In this document: in pieces, positions 39,322 through 47,701 of the stretch
Numbering within the stretch: position 1 is the stretch's first letter
How the letters are laid out: the number at the start of each line of letters is the position of its first letter
Virus record (IMG/VR): IMGVR_UViG_3300027749_000173
Location: 1-47,701 of that record
Direction: 5' to 3' (one strand)
DNA: 47,701 nt
Source of the DNA: a virus
The notes under the pieces: generated by a model
What the model saw: only the letters and a program-made list of their open reading frames with translations
Database searches by the model: none
What the model was told of the DNA's origin: nothing
Position numbers and translations under genes: made by a program

Positions 39322-39617
39322 AAACAATAATTAAATGTGGGGTATGGCTAACATTGTTAGGCGGGACACGCTACAGCGACCCCCACCACCCCAAAATTGA
39401 GCGCAGGGGAGGTAGGGCCCCATACACAGTGTGTTGCACAATCAATTCACATTTTTGTATTTTGTATAACAATACCCCCTCCCCCCTTTGCTTTTGGTGG
39501 GATAAGTCTGAGTTACCCAACCATAGAAACACCCCCCGTCACTTTTTATTTCGCTGCACCCCCACCCCTATATTTTTTCTGTTACAGTTCGGCCATTCCC
39601 AATTCACTTTGGTGCCT
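39322..39617. other. Divergent non-coding region before the terminase genes
   Basis: It contains one palindrome (39349-39359) and several C-rich tracts (around 39380, 39475, 39531 and 39559). No convincing plus-strand promoter is seen. Its position next to the terminase genes makes it a possible packaging (pac/cos) or promoter region. The reading frame from 39354 into the terminase is rejected as coding because it is low-complexity and starts at TTG. Confidence 0.4.
39349..39359. repeat. Palindrome, copy 16 (divergent region)
   Basis: Right-most copy, upstream of the terminase genes. Confidence 0.95.
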
Positions 39618-40229
39618 ATGTTAAATATTGAGCCAACTGCGGAGCATCCAATTCCGTTTGATCTATCCGATGAGCAGCCTAAGACTCATGCGGATAGCGT
39701 AGCTATTGCTATTAACACAGCAGACCTAATCGAGCAACTCGACGGTTGTTTAGACTACGACGACAAATCGCTCGCGCAAGCGGGTAAGCTAATAGTAGGA
39801 ACAGAGAAGTCAGCTACTCCCAAGACAGTATCTATATCAGGACAGGCCAAAGCTGCGTCGGTGCTGATAAAACAATTTGATTTTCAGGCATTCAGTGACC
39901 AGCTGCAAGCCCGCAACTTCATAACAAACAAACTTATAACATTAGCGGACAGTGGCGACCCTAAGGTGGAGTTGAAAGCATTGGAGTTGCTGGGTAAGCA
40001 CTCCGATATTGGTCTATTTACTGAGCGCAGCGAGATAACAATCCACCATACAACGTCCGGTTCGTTAGAAAACAGTATTAAAGAGCGTATAAAACGCTTG
40101 ATGAATGCGGATGTTACAGATATTAAGCCAAATTTGGTCGATACACTGGACGAACTGGATGAATATGTACAGAAAACGCCAGAAAATGAACATGTGGACA
40201 ACGACGTGTCTACAAAAGAGCAAGAATGA
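39618..40229 (+). CDS. Putative terminase small subunit
   Basis: The start is placed at ATG 39618 (MLNIEPTAEHPIPFD...), the first ATG with protein-like sequence after it. The 203 residues have an acidic start, a helical middle ('SISGQAKAASVLIKQFDFQA', 'DPKVELKALELLGKHSDIGL') like the DNA-recognition domain of small terminases, and an acidic tail. The 'KALELLGKHSDIGLFTE' motif is typical of small terminases. It directly precedes the large subunit with a 4-nt overlap. There is no strong ribosome site at the start. Confidence 0.7.
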   Translation: MLNIEPTAEHPIPFDLSDEQPKTHADSVAIAINTADLIEQLDGCLDYDDKSLAQAGKLIVGTEKSATPKTVSISGQAKAASVLIKQFDFQAFSDQLQARNFITNKLITLADSGDPKVELKALELLGKHSDIGLFTERSEITIHHTTSGSLENSIKERIKRLMNADVTDIKPNLVDTLDELDEYVQKTPENEHVDNDVSTKEQE

Positions 40230-41752
40230 GCACAAATATCTCGCTCAAAGACGTCGAAGCCCTAATAAATAGCGGCAAACTGACCGATACAGACCTGCGG
40301 GTGTTAGAAGCCCAGCTCACAAAGCTAGAAAAGCTCAAAGATAGGGAGCTTTCACAGCAAAAGTTCATTAAATTTACCGAGAGGGTGTGGCCTACGTTCA
40401 TTTCTGGCGCACACCACAAGCGAATGGCCGAAGCCTTTGAAAGGGTAGCGAATGGAAAATGTAAGCGCCTTATTATCAACATGCCCCCTCGTCATACCAA
40501 GTCTGAGTTCGCTTCATATCTACTTCCAGCGTGGTTTCTGGGGAAGTTTCCGCACAAAAAGGTTATTCAAGCATCACATACTGCTGAGTTAGCCGTTGGT
40601 TTTGGTCGTAAGGTGCGTAACTTAGTAGATTCCGAGGTTTACAACGAGATATTCCCTGATCTGCACTTACAAGCGGACTCAAAAGCTGCGGGGCGGTGGA
40701 ATACATCCAAGGGCGGTGACTATTTTGCGATCGGTGTGGGTGGTGCTGTTACAGGTAAGGGTGCTGACGTACTAATAATAGACGACCCGCATTCAGAACA
40801 AGAAGCTGCGATGGCGGCGGGCAACCCAGATGTATACGATAAGGTGTACGAGTGGTATACGTCCGGTCCGCGCCAGCGTCTTCAGCCGGGCGGTGCTATT
40901 GTTATAGTTATGACTCGGTGGAGCCAGCGGGATTTGACTGGTCAGGTGATTAAAGCCGCCGCTGCACGTAACGGGGAAGAGTGGGAGGTCATTGAGTTCC
41001 CTGCAATTCTGCCAAGTGGTAACCCGTTGTGGCCTCAGTTCTGGAGTCTTGAGGAGTTGTCCGCACTCCAGCGGGAATTGCCAAATGCCAAGTGGCAGGC
41101 GCAGTACCAGCAGAACCCGGTTGGTAACGAGAGCGCGATCGTCAAGCGAGACTGGTGGAAAATATGGGACAAGCCAACACCACCGCCATGCGAGTACATA
41201 CTTCAGACATGGGACACCGCGTTTGAAAAAAACAATCGGGCTGACTATTCAGCGGGCACGACGTGGGGGATTTTTAATTACGACGAAGACCACGGGATGC
41301 CAAACATCATCTTGCTCAACACTTATAAGAAGCGAGTTGAGTACCCAGACTTGAAGCGCGATGTGTTGGCGGAGTATCACGAGTTTGAACCGGACGGGGT
41401 GCTTATAGAGAAGAAAGCATCCGGAGCTCCGTTGATCTACGACCTTAGAGCGATGGGTATACCTGTGCAGGAGTACACGCCTAGCAAGGGGCAAGACAAA
41501 ATTGCCCGTCTCAACGCAGTATCAGACATAATCGCGTCTGGGAAAGTGTGGGTGCCTGAGACGCGTTGGGCAGAAGAGTTAGTAGATGAGATCGCCGAGT
41601 TCCCCTCAGGCGCTCATGATGACTTGGTTGACGCGACAACATTAGCACTGATGAGATTCAGACAGGGTGGGTTCTTACGCTTACCGAGCGATGAGCCCGA
41701 AGATGTAAAGTACTTCAAAGGGTACTCTCGTGACAAATACTACACCGTTTAA
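40226..41752 (+). CDS. terL: Terminase large subunit
   Basis: A 508-residue packaging motor. The ATPase has Walker A-like 'MPPRHTKSE' (86-94) and Walker B 'VLIIDDPHS' (Asp186, Asp187). The C-terminal nuclease has Asp330 (TWDTAFE), Glu395 (GVLIEKKASG) and Asp465/Asp466/Asp469 (AHDDLVDA), which are the usual metal ligands of the RNase H-like fold. It translocates DNA into the prohead through the portal encoded just downstream. It fits the Terminase_6 type group. Confidence 0.96.
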   Translation: MSTNISLKDVEALINSGKLTDTDLRVLEAQLTKLEKLKDRELSQQKFIKFTERVWPTFISGAHHKRMAEAFERVANGKCKRLIINMPPRHTKSEFASYLLPAWFLGKFPHKKVIQASHTAELAVGFGRKVRNLVDSEVYNEIFPDLHLQADSKAAGRWNTSKGGDYFAIGVGGAVTGKGADVLIIDDPHSEQEAAMAAGNPDVYDKVYEWYTSGPRQRLQPGGAIVIVMTRWSQRDLTGQVIKAAAARNGEEWEVIEFPAILPSGNPLWPQFWSLEELSALQRELPNAKWQAQYQQNPVGNESAIVKRDWWKIWDKPTPPPCEYILQTWDTAFEKNNRADYSAGTTWGIFNYDEDHGMPNIILLNTYKKRVEYPDLKRDVLAEYHEFEPDGVLIEKKASGAPLIYDLRAMGIPVQEYTPSKGQDKIARLNAVSDIIASGKVWVPETRWAEELVDEIAEFPSGAHDDLVDATTLALMRFRQGGFLRLPSDEPEDVKYFKGYSRDKYYTV

Positions 41753-41760
41753 GGATTGAT

Positions 41761-44271
41761 ATGGCAACAGGAATGATGGACAAGGGTTTATATCAGGCAC
41801 CTATGGGTCTCTCCGACCTAAGCGAGCAGCCAGACTTGGAGATCGAGATTGAAGACCCAGAAGCTATGGCTATTCACGCAGGTGATATAGAGATTCAACT
41901 CAAGCCCGAGAAAGAAACAGCGGAAGACTTTGATGCCAATCTTGCCGAGTACATGGACGACGGAGAGTTGTCTGGTCTAGCGGAGGAGTTAGTAGGTGAC
42001 TTTGATAAAGATCAGATGGACCGCAGAGATTGGATCAAGACGTATGTTGATGGTCTGAAGTTACTGGGTTTGAACTACGAAGAAAGAACTGAACCTTGGC
42101 AGGGCGCGTGTGGTGTGTTCCACCCCATGTTGACTGAGTCTGTTGTTAGATTCCAGAGTGAAGCAATGATGGAGACGTTCCCAGCGATGGGTCCAGTCAA
42201 GACGCAGATTATTGGCGCTATTGATTTGCTCCGTGAAGAAGCAGCCGCGCGCGTGCGCGAGGACATGAATTACCAACTCACCGACGTAATGACTGAGTAC
42301 AGGCCAGAGCACGAGAAGATGTTGTGGTCTCTGCCCTTGGCAGGTAGTGCGTTCAAGAAAGTTTACTTCGATCCGGGTAAGGGTCGTCAAGTAGCAGTGT
42401 TCATTCCAGCAGAAGATATTGTTGTGCCGTTTGGTGCGTCCAGTATTGAGGATGCCGAGCGGGTTACGCACGTTATGCGTAAGACTGAGAACGAGGTTAT
42501 CAAGTTACAAGAAGCGGGCTTTTACTGCGATGTAGATTTAGGTGAGCCCGGTTATGAGTTAGATGATATTGAGAAGCAGAAAGCTGAAGAGACAGGCATG
42601 TCTGCGACGCAGGATGATCGCTTTCGCATCCTCGAGATGCACGTCAACATTGATCTAGTAGGCTTTGAGCACACTGATAAAAAAGGTCGTGAGACAGGTA
42701 TCGCTCTGCCGTATGTTGTTACCATAGAGAAGACCTCACGCACTATTCTTGCTATTAGAAGGAATTGGTATGAAGATGACGTACTCCACACGAAGCGCCA
42801 GCATTTTGTGCACTATCAGTACATCCCCGGTTTTGGATTCTACGGATATGGGCTTATCCATCTCATTGGAGGTTACGCCAAATCAGCAACCATGCTCATC
42901 CGTCAATTGGTTGACGCTGGCACTCTCTCAAACCTGCCCGGAGGACTTAAATCACGGGGTCTTCGCATTAAGGGTGATGACACACCGATTCAGCCCGGAG
43001 AATTTAGGGACGTAGATGTCCCTTCCGGAAGTATCCGTGACAACATCTTACCGCTTCCGTACAAGGAGCCGTCACAAGTATTGATGGCGTTGTTCCAGCA
43101 GATCGTGCAGGAAGGCCGTGCCTTCGCATCGAGTGGAGATATGAACGTGTCTGACATGAGCACAAACGCTCCTGTTGGTACAACACTAGCTCTACTAGAG
43201 CGCACACTAAAAGTGATGACGGCTGTGCAGGCTCGCTTGCACTATGCGATGAAACAAGAGTTCAAGTTACTCAAGGTAATCATTGCTGACTACACACCAG
43301 ATGAGTATGACTACAAGCCTGAAGAGGGTAACCGCAAGGCTAAGAAGTCTGACTACGACTCTACAGAAGTTATTCCTGTTAGCGATCCAAACGCCGCAAC
43401 GATGGCGCAGAAGATTGTTCAGTACCAAGCTGTTTTGCAACTAGCACAACAAGCACCGCAACTATATAACTTACCGTTACTGCACCGCCAGATGATAGAG
43501 GTGTTAGGTATCAAGAACGCTAATAAGTTAGTGCCTGTTGAAGAAGACGCAGTGCCGACAGATCCAGTGCAGGAGAACCAGAATCTGCTCATGGGTAAAC
43601 CTGTTAAAGCGTTCATTGAACAGAATCACGAGGCACACATCCAAGCGCACATGTCTGCTATACAGAATCCGAAGATTCAGCAGTTGATGCAGATGAACCC
43701 ACAAGCGCCAGCAATCATGGCAGCAGCTATGGCGCACATCAATGAGCACATTGCGTTTGAGTATCGCAAGCAGGTGGAGATGCAGATTGGTCACCCACTT
43801 CCCGGCGAAGAACAAAACAAGCACATGCCTCCAGAGTTGGCAGATCAAATTGCTATGGCCACAGCCCAAGCGTCACAACAGTTGTTACAGCGCGATCAAC
43901 AACAAGCGCAACAGAAACAAAACCAGCAACAAATGCAAGACCCAATCATTCAGATGCAGCAACAAGAGTTGCAGTTGAAACAGCAAGAATTCCAGTTGAA
44001 GCAACAGAAGCAGCAGATTGACGCCGCAGCTAAAGCCGATCAGTTGGAGATTGAGAAGTCACGGATTGAAGCACAGATGCAGATTGCAGCGATGCAGGTC
44101 AGTGCTACAGCAGCAGGTAAGAAAGACCAGCTTGCTAGACAACAAGAAACTGAAGGTGTACGCATGGGCCTTGATGCTGCTAAACACAAAGCGCAAATGG
44201 CTAATCAGCGTCTACAGACGCATATGCAGAGTAAACAGAGACAACAATCCCCTAAGAAGGAGAGTAAATGA
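41761..44271 (+). CDS. Portal protein, P22-like
   Basis: 836 residues forming the head-to-tail connector and packaging channel. Conserved blocks: 'EPWQGACGVFHPMLTESVV', 'LPLAGSAFKKVYFDPGKG', 'EDIVVPFGASSIEDAERVTH' and 'YIPGFGFYGYGLIHLIGG', which I associate with P22-type portals of short-tailed phages. The last about 130 residues are a Gln-rich coiled coil, comparable to the barrel domain of P22 gp1 but of lower complexity. AAGGA precedes the ATG; the next gene overlaps by 4 nt. Confidence 0.88.
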   Translation: MATGMMDKGLYQAPMGLSDLSEQPDLEIEIEDPEAMAIHAGDIEIQLKPEKETAEDFDANLAEYMDDGELSGLAEELVGDFDKDQMDRRDWIKTYVDGLKLLGLNYEERTEPWQGACGVFHPMLTESVVRFQSEAMMETFPAMGPVKTQIIGAIDLLREEAAARVREDMNYQLTDVMTEYRPEHEKMLWSLPLAGSAFKKVYFDPGKGRQVAVFIPAEDIVVPFGASSIEDAERVTHVMRKTENEVIKLQEAGFYCDVDLGEPGYELDDIEKQKAEETGMSATQDDRFRILEMHVNIDLVGFEHTDKKGRETGIALPYVVTIEKTSRTILAIRRNWYEDDVLHTKRQHFVHYQYIPGFGFYGYGLIHLIGGYAKSATMLIRQLVDAGTLSNLPGGLKSRGLRIKGDDTPIQPGEFRDVDVPSGSIRDNILPLPYKEPSQVLMALFQQIVQEGRAFASSGDMNVSDMSTNAPVGTTLALLERTLKVMTAVQARLHYAMKQEFKLLKVIIADYTPDEYDYKPEEGNRKAKKSDYDSTEVIPVSDPNAATMAQKIVQYQAVLQLAQQAPQLYNLPLLHRQMIEVLGIKNANKLVPVEEDAVPTDPVQENQNLLMGKPVKAFIEQNHEAHIQAHMSAIQNPKIQQLMQMNPQAPAIMAAAMAHINEHIAFEYRKQVEMQIGHPLPGEEQNKHMPPELADQIAMATAQASQQLLQRDQQQAQQKQNQQQMQDPIIQMQQQELQLKQQEFQLKQQKQQIDAAAKADQLEIEKSRIEAQMQIAAMQVSATAAGKKDQLARQQETEGVRMGLDAAKHKAQMANQRLQTHMQSKQRQQSPKKESK

Positions 44272-44462
44272 GTTCACAAGCGTTTCAGTATTTAGCCAAG
44301 GAGATTGACAAGCTCCGTGGCGATCAAGTTTCCTTCCTCGCTGGAGGAGGTGCAAAAGACTTTGCCGAGTATCGGCATGTCTGCGGGGTCATCCGGGGTC
44401 TGACTCATGCAGAGCAACTTGTCAAAGACCTCGTGCAAAAAATGGAGTATTCCGATGAGTGA
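44268..44462 (+). CDS. Small conserved head-operon protein (64 aa)
   Basis: A helical 64-residue protein with 'GGAKDFAEYRHVCGVIRGLT', a motif common to small genes found right after portal genes in many phages. Function unknown; possibly an assembly accessory. AAGGAG lies 6 nt before the ATG; it overlaps the next gene by 8 nt. Confidence 0.8.
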   Translation: MSSQAFQYLAKEIDKLRGDQVSFLAGGGAKDFAEYRHVCGVIRGLTHAEQLVKDLVQKMEYSDE

Positions 44463-44865
44463 GTTTGATGTTTCCGCTGTAGACCTGTCTGGCATTCTCA
44501 ATACGAGTAATGAAGACAAGGCGAAACAGTTGCCCGACCCATCCACCTATTACATGCTGACAGTCGTTCCCGAAGCGATCGAAGAATATGCAGATAGTGA
44601 TGTGGGTATCGTCAAGTCCAGTCAATCTATGTATTACGAAGAAGTGCTGACCCCAGTACTGTTTGTAGTAAAGATGGGACCTGATTGCTATAACGACGCT
44701 ACCCGCTTTCCAAGTGGACCTAGCTGCAAAGTTGGCGACTTCGTTGTTGTCCGCCCCAATTCAGGCACCCGCCTGAAGATTCACGGTCGTGAGTTCCGCT
44801 TGATTGCGGATACCTCAGTAGAGGCTGTTGTGGAAGACCCGCGCGGTATCACCCGTGCTGCATAA
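44455..44865 (+). CDS. GroES-like co-chaperonin (cpn10 fold)
   Basis: The start is placed at ATG 44455 (MSEFDVSAVD...), with GGAG 7 nt upstream; the frame open to 44407 lies in the previous gene. 136 residues. After an N-terminal extension, 'YYMLTVVPEAIEEY', 'GPSCKVGDFVVVRPNSG' and 'IHGREFRLIADTSVEAVVED' follow the GroES beta-barrel layout, with a loop (SSQSMYYEEVL) in the mobile-loop position. T4 gp31 and similar phage GroES substitutes let host GroEL fold the phage capsid protein; the location in the head operon fits this. Confidence 0.65.
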   Translation: MSEFDVSAVDLSGILNTSNEDKAKQLPDPSTYYMLTVVPEAIEEYADSDVGIVKSSQSMYYEEVLTPVLFVVKMGPDCYNDATRFPSGPSCKVGDFVVVRPNSGTRLKIHGREFRLIADTSVEAVVEDPRGITRAA

Positions 44866-44875
44866 GGAGTAAATC

Positions 44876-45859
44876 ATGGCATTACCTGAGTTTGAGTTAC
44901 CCGATCCTGATAAAGAGGATATTGCTGCTGAAGACGACAAGTTTGAAGTAGAAATTGAAGACGATACCCCCAAGGAAGATAGACGTCGCCGTCCAGACCC
45001 CGAAGGCCCACCTGAAGACCCAACAGAAGACGAACTTAGTTCGTACGACGAAAAGGTACAGGCGCGTATCAAGAAGTTCACCCGTGGTTACCACGATGAA
45101 CGCCGAGCAAAAGAGGAAGCCCTGCGGGAACGCGAAGCGGCAGAATCTTTTGCCAAACAAGTGTTTGAAGAAAACAAACGTCTTCAACAGCAGCTATCAA
45201 CTGGTAGTAAAGCATACATTGAGCAGTCTCAAACTTCTGCGGACATGGCTTTGGTAAATGCCAAGAAAAAGTACAAGGAAGCATATGAGAACGGTGATGT
45301 AGACGCTATCACTGATGCCCAAGCAGAAATTGCACAAGCTACTTTAAAATTAGACAAAGCCCAAGGGTTGCGTCCAATAGAAGTAGAAGAAAAGGAGTAC
45401 ACTCCTCCAAAATCAGAGACATCTCAGCTTAACCCCCGCACTCAAAAGTGGGTAAATTCCAACAATGATTGGTGGGGAATTGATGATGAGATGACTATGG
45501 CTGCGATGGGTATTGACAGGAAGTTACAAAAGCTGTATGGTCCTGACTATGTAGGTACTGAGAAGTACTTCGAAACCATCGACAAAACGATGCGCAAAAG
45601 ATTTCCTGAACATTTTGAAGATGTTCAGAGCGAAGAGGAAGATACACCGCCTCCAAAGAAAAGAGTATCAGAACCGGTTGATGAGGATGATGAACCCCCA
45701 CGCCGTGCACAAAAAATCACTACAGTTGTAGGCGCAGCCTCACGTAGTACTCCGCCTAATCGTATTAGATTAAAGGCATCCGAAGCAGCGATCGCTCGCC
45801 GTCTTGGGGTTCCGATTGAAGAATATGCGAAACAGGTTGCACAACTTAAAAGAGGTTAA
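44876..45859 (+). CDS. Scaffolding protein
   Basis: 327 residues, highly charged, with an acidic N-terminus ('DPDKEDIAAEDDKFEVEIED'), a long coiled coil at about 58-110 ('KEEALREREAAESFAKQVFE'), and a C-terminal basic region. Composition, size and position between portal and capsid genes are those of a head scaffolding protein, which is lost from mature heads. I see no protease active site. Confidence 0.75.
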   Translation: MALPEFELPDPDKEDIAAEDDKFEVEIEDDTPKEDRRRRPDPEGPPEDPTEDELSSYDEKVQARIKKFTRGYHDERRAKEEALREREAAESFAKQVFEENKRLQQQLSTGSKAYIEQSQTSADMALVNAKKKYKEAYENGDVDAITDAQAEIAQATLKLDKAQGLRPIEVEEKEYTPPKSETSQLNPRTQKWVNSNNDWWGIDDEMTMAAMGIDRKLQKLYGPDYVGTEKYFETIDKTMRKRFPEHFEDVQSEEEDTPPPKKRVSEPVDEDDEPPRRAQKITTVVGAASRSTPPNRIRLKASEAAIARRLGVPIEEYAKQVAQLKRG

Positions 45860-45861
45860 AA

Positions 45862-46350
45862 ATGGAACAGGTAAAAACTGAAAAGGCTGAAAAAGCACAG
45901 AATCGTATGACTCGTGAGTTAGATGCTGTAGAAACGCGTGTAGCAATGCAACGTCCTACATCATGGCAGGCTCCCGAAACATTACCTTCACCTAATCCGC
46001 GTCCGGGAATTACACACCGCTGGGTAAGAACCAGCATGATGGGACAGCCCGACGTACAAAACATCTCTGGCAAGTTGAGAGAAGGATATGAACCCTGTAA
46101 AGCAGAAGATTATCCTGAAATGATGATGCACGCTTCTACCGAAGGTCGCTTTATAGGCAACATTGAGGTGGGAGGTTTGGTTCTCTGTAGTATTCCAACG
46201 GAGTTCTTGAAGCAACGAGAGTCACACTTCTCGAAGATTAACAAGGCGACAATGGAGTCTGTAGATAACAATTTCATGAAAGACAACGATCCACGGATGT
46301 CGAAGTTCTCTGAAAAATCGACAAAAGTGACGTTCGGTTCTGGCACTTAA
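45862..46350 (+). CDS. Conserved head-associated protein (162 aa)
   Basis: Blocks 'HRWVRTSMMGQPDVQNISGK', 'VGGLVLCSIPTEFLKQRESH' and the end 'TKVTFGSG' belong to a protein I associate with head operons of similar phages, located just before the capsid genes. Function is not known; it may be a head-completion or minor capsid component. AGAGG precedes the start 2 nt after the scaffold stop. Confidence 0.65.
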   Translation: MEQVKTEKAEKAQNRMTRELDAVETRVAMQRPTSWQAPETLPSPNPRPGITHRWVRTSMMGQPDVQNISGKLREGYEPCKAEDYPEMMMHASTEGRFIGNIEVGGLVLCSIPTEFLKQRESHFSKINKATMESVDNNFMKDNDPRMSKFSEKSTKVTFGSGT

Positions 46351-46369
46351 CTTTTTATAGGAGTCTTAA

Positions 46370-47212
46370 ATGGCTTATCCCACGGTCTCGGCCCCCTACG
46401 GCCTAAAACCGGTCAATCTGATCGGGGGACAGGTATTTGCGGGTGGTACTCGCTCTTTACCTATCCAATACAGCTATGCGACAAACATCTTCTATGGTGA
46501 TTTCGTTGTGCTGTCTCGCGGTTTTATCACCCGTGCTTCTGTTTCGACAGGTACAGGCGTTAACCAAGTTACAGGTATTTTCTTAGGATGTTCATATACG
46601 AACCCTTTGACCAAGCAAAAGACTTTCAGTCAATACTGGCCCGCTTCAACGCTGGCTGGCGACTGTTTGGCTATTGTTTGTGATGACCCTGACACCGTGT
46701 TCAAAGCGGTTGTTACTTCATCTGGAACTACCTTGGCTTCTGGTGCTTTGGCTTTGGTGGGTACTAACCTGTCAATGGTCAACAACACAGGTAGCACTAC
46801 TACTGGTAACTCAGCAAACGCAGTTTTGGCTCCTTCTGCCACTCCTGTGACTACCATTCTTCCAGTTCGTTGTGTGGGCTTAGTGCCTGATACTTCATAC
46901 TCTGGTACAGCTACTGGTTCTTCCAGTTCGACCACTATTACCTTGACTGGTACTGGTGCGCCGTTTGCTTTGCCTGTTGGTACTGATGTGTCTTACTTAG
47001 CCGCAAATGGTCAACTGATTGAGACTGGCTCCTTCGTAGCTACTGCCGCAGCAGCAGGTGCGACTTCTGTAACAATTGACTCTGCAATTGCAGTGCCCGG
47101 TAGCGTAACAGCTATCCCTTCAAGTTCTACTGTAGTTTTCACTGTTTACAATGAAATCTTAGTTAAAGTTAACTTGTTAGTGCACGGCTATTACAGCAGC
47201 GCAACGGCTTAA
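46370..47212 (+). CDS. Capsid decoration-like structural protein
   Basis: 280 residues beginning 'MAYPTVSAPYGLKPVNLIGG', with 'VTGIFLGCSYTNPLTKQKTF' in the middle; a block common in head operons next to the major capsid gene. It is beta-rich, and Ser/Thr/Gly-rich inserts at about 135-215 resemble surface beta repeats as in the tail protein at 1205-3772. It is probably on the capsid surface. TAGGAG lies upstream of the ATG. Confidence 0.65.
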   Translation: MAYPTVSAPYGLKPVNLIGGQVFAGGTRSLPIQYSYATNIFYGDFVVLSRGFITRASVSTGTGVNQVTGIFLGCSYTNPLTKQKTFSQYWPASTLAGDCLAIVCDDPDTVFKAVVTSSGTTLASGALALVGTNLSMVNNTGSTTTGNSANAVLAPSATPVTTILPVRCVGLVPDTSYSGTATGSSSSTTITLTGTGAPFALPVGTDVSYLAANGQLIETGSFVATAAAAGATSVTIDSAIAVPGSVTAIPSSSTVVFTVYNEILVKVNLLVHGYYSSATA

Positions 47213-47228
47213 TAAGGAGTAACTTAAA

Positions 47229-47701
47229 ATGGCTATTTCACGCGCACAACTACTTAAAGAACTTCTTCCCGGCTTGAACGCATTGTTCGGTCTTGAGTAC
47301 GCCCGTTATGGTGAGGAACATAAAGAGATTTATGAAACCGAAACCTCTGAGCGTTCTTTTGAAGAGGAAACTAAACTGTCTGGCTTCTCAGCCGCTCCTG
47401 TCAAGAATGAAGGCTCTGCCATTCAGTACGACAATGCACAAGAGGCATGGACAACTCGCTATAACCACGAAACCATTGCTTTGGGTTTCTCAATCACTGA
47501 AGAAGCGATTGAAGATAACTTGTACGACAGCTTGTCTGCTCGCTACACCAAAGGTTTGGCTCGCGCTATGGCTTACACCAAGCAGATCAAGGCTGCTGCT
47601 GTTTTGAATAACGGTTATTCCGCTCAATACGTTGGCGGCGATGGCGTTCCTCTCTTCAGCACTTCGCACCCCTTGGTTAACGGTGGCACCAACGGCAACA
47701 C
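47229..47701 (+). CDS. Major capsid protein, cut by the window edge
   Basis: From ATG 47229 (AAGGAG 11 nt upstream) the frame is open to the last base, giving 157 residues. The start 'MAISRAQLLKELLPGLNALF' and blocks 'WTTRYNHETIALGFSITEEA' and 'LFSTSHPLVNGG' fit a HK97-fold major capsid protein with the N-arm, long helix region and 'STSHP' loop. It is downstream of scaffold and decoration genes, as expected. The rest lies right of the window. Confidence 0.85.
   Translation, partial: MAISRAQLLKELLPGLNALFGLEYARYGEEHKEIYETETSERSFEEETKLSGFSAAPVKNEGSAIQYDNAQEAWTTRYNHETIALGFSITEEAIEDNLYDSLSARYTKGLARAMAYTKQIKAAAVLNNGYSAQYVGGDGVPLFSTSHPLVNGGTNGN

Noticed and set aside
28854-39359. The palindromes as a CRISPR array or integration sites
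   Set aside because: Spacing is irregular (0.1-2 kb), there are no unique spacers of constant length, no cas genes and no integrase nearby.
39354-39617. In-frame N-terminal extension of the small terminase gene (88 extra residues)
   Set aside because: It would start at TTG inside a palindrome, is low-complexity (Cys/Pro/His/Phe-rich) and lacks a ribosome site; ATG 39618 gives a normal protein.

Overview
The window is part of the genome of a tailed double-stranded DNA phage (Caudoviricetes). Virion, lysis, terminase and phage replication genes are packed with 1-8 nt overlaps, and I see no rRNA, tRNA or host metabolic genes. A P22-type portal, a tail/stabilisation-like protein, two glycine/glutamine-rich proteins that look like internal (ejection) proteins, and no sheath or tape-measure gene suggest a short-tailed (podovirus-like) virion. 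Near-consensus sigma70 promoters and AGGAG-type ribosome sites suggest a Gram-negative, probably proteobacterial, host. The host itself cannot be named from the sequence. Both ends cut through genes: a small membrane protein on the left and the major capsid protein on the right.

Layout. (1) 1-17559, + strand: lysis genes (small membrane proteins, 3TM holin, GH24 lysozyme), a tail/stabilisation-like protein, internal-virion-type proteins and a 2966-residue polyvalent protein with two zinc-protease signatures and a GHKL ATPase. A minus-strand terminator sits at its end, at the convergent junction. (2) 17634-38066, - strand: the early and replication region, in at least four transcription units. 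From the right these are about 20 small genes including a MoxR ATPase / VWA protein pair; then VRR-NUC, family A DNA polymerase, small genes, PD-(D/E)XK nuclease, HNH-like protein and SNF2 helicase; then an SSB-like protein, a small HTH protein and a primase-helicase. (3) 38183-39617: a largely non-coding control region holding one isolated minus-strand gene (38748-39236), repeats, terminators and promoters; it may include the replication origin. (4) 39618-47701, + strand: small and large terminase, portal, GroES-like co-chaperonin, scaffold, decoration-type proteins and the major capsid protein.

The most striking feature is a short palindrome, TAACA(A/T)TGTTA. I count 16 exact copies, all between 28854 and 39359. 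Five straddle gene junctions so that the TAA can be the stop codon of one gene and the ATG the start codon of the next (a sixth covers a start codon only). Four lie inside coding regions, two lie in leaders just downstream of near-perfect promoters, and one forms the stem of a terminator. This resembles a symmetric, translation-embedded version of the repressor 'stoperators' of mycobacteriophage L5. Candidate binding proteins in the window are a ribbon-helix-helix protein (29493-29696) and an HTH protein (20643-20876). A structured RNA/terminator candidate at 28820-28983 contains one copy of the palindrome.

Several genes of under 60 codons, and several corrected start sites, were found by reading stop/start overlaps and ribosome sites. 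Functional calls are by motif recognition only; no database search was run.
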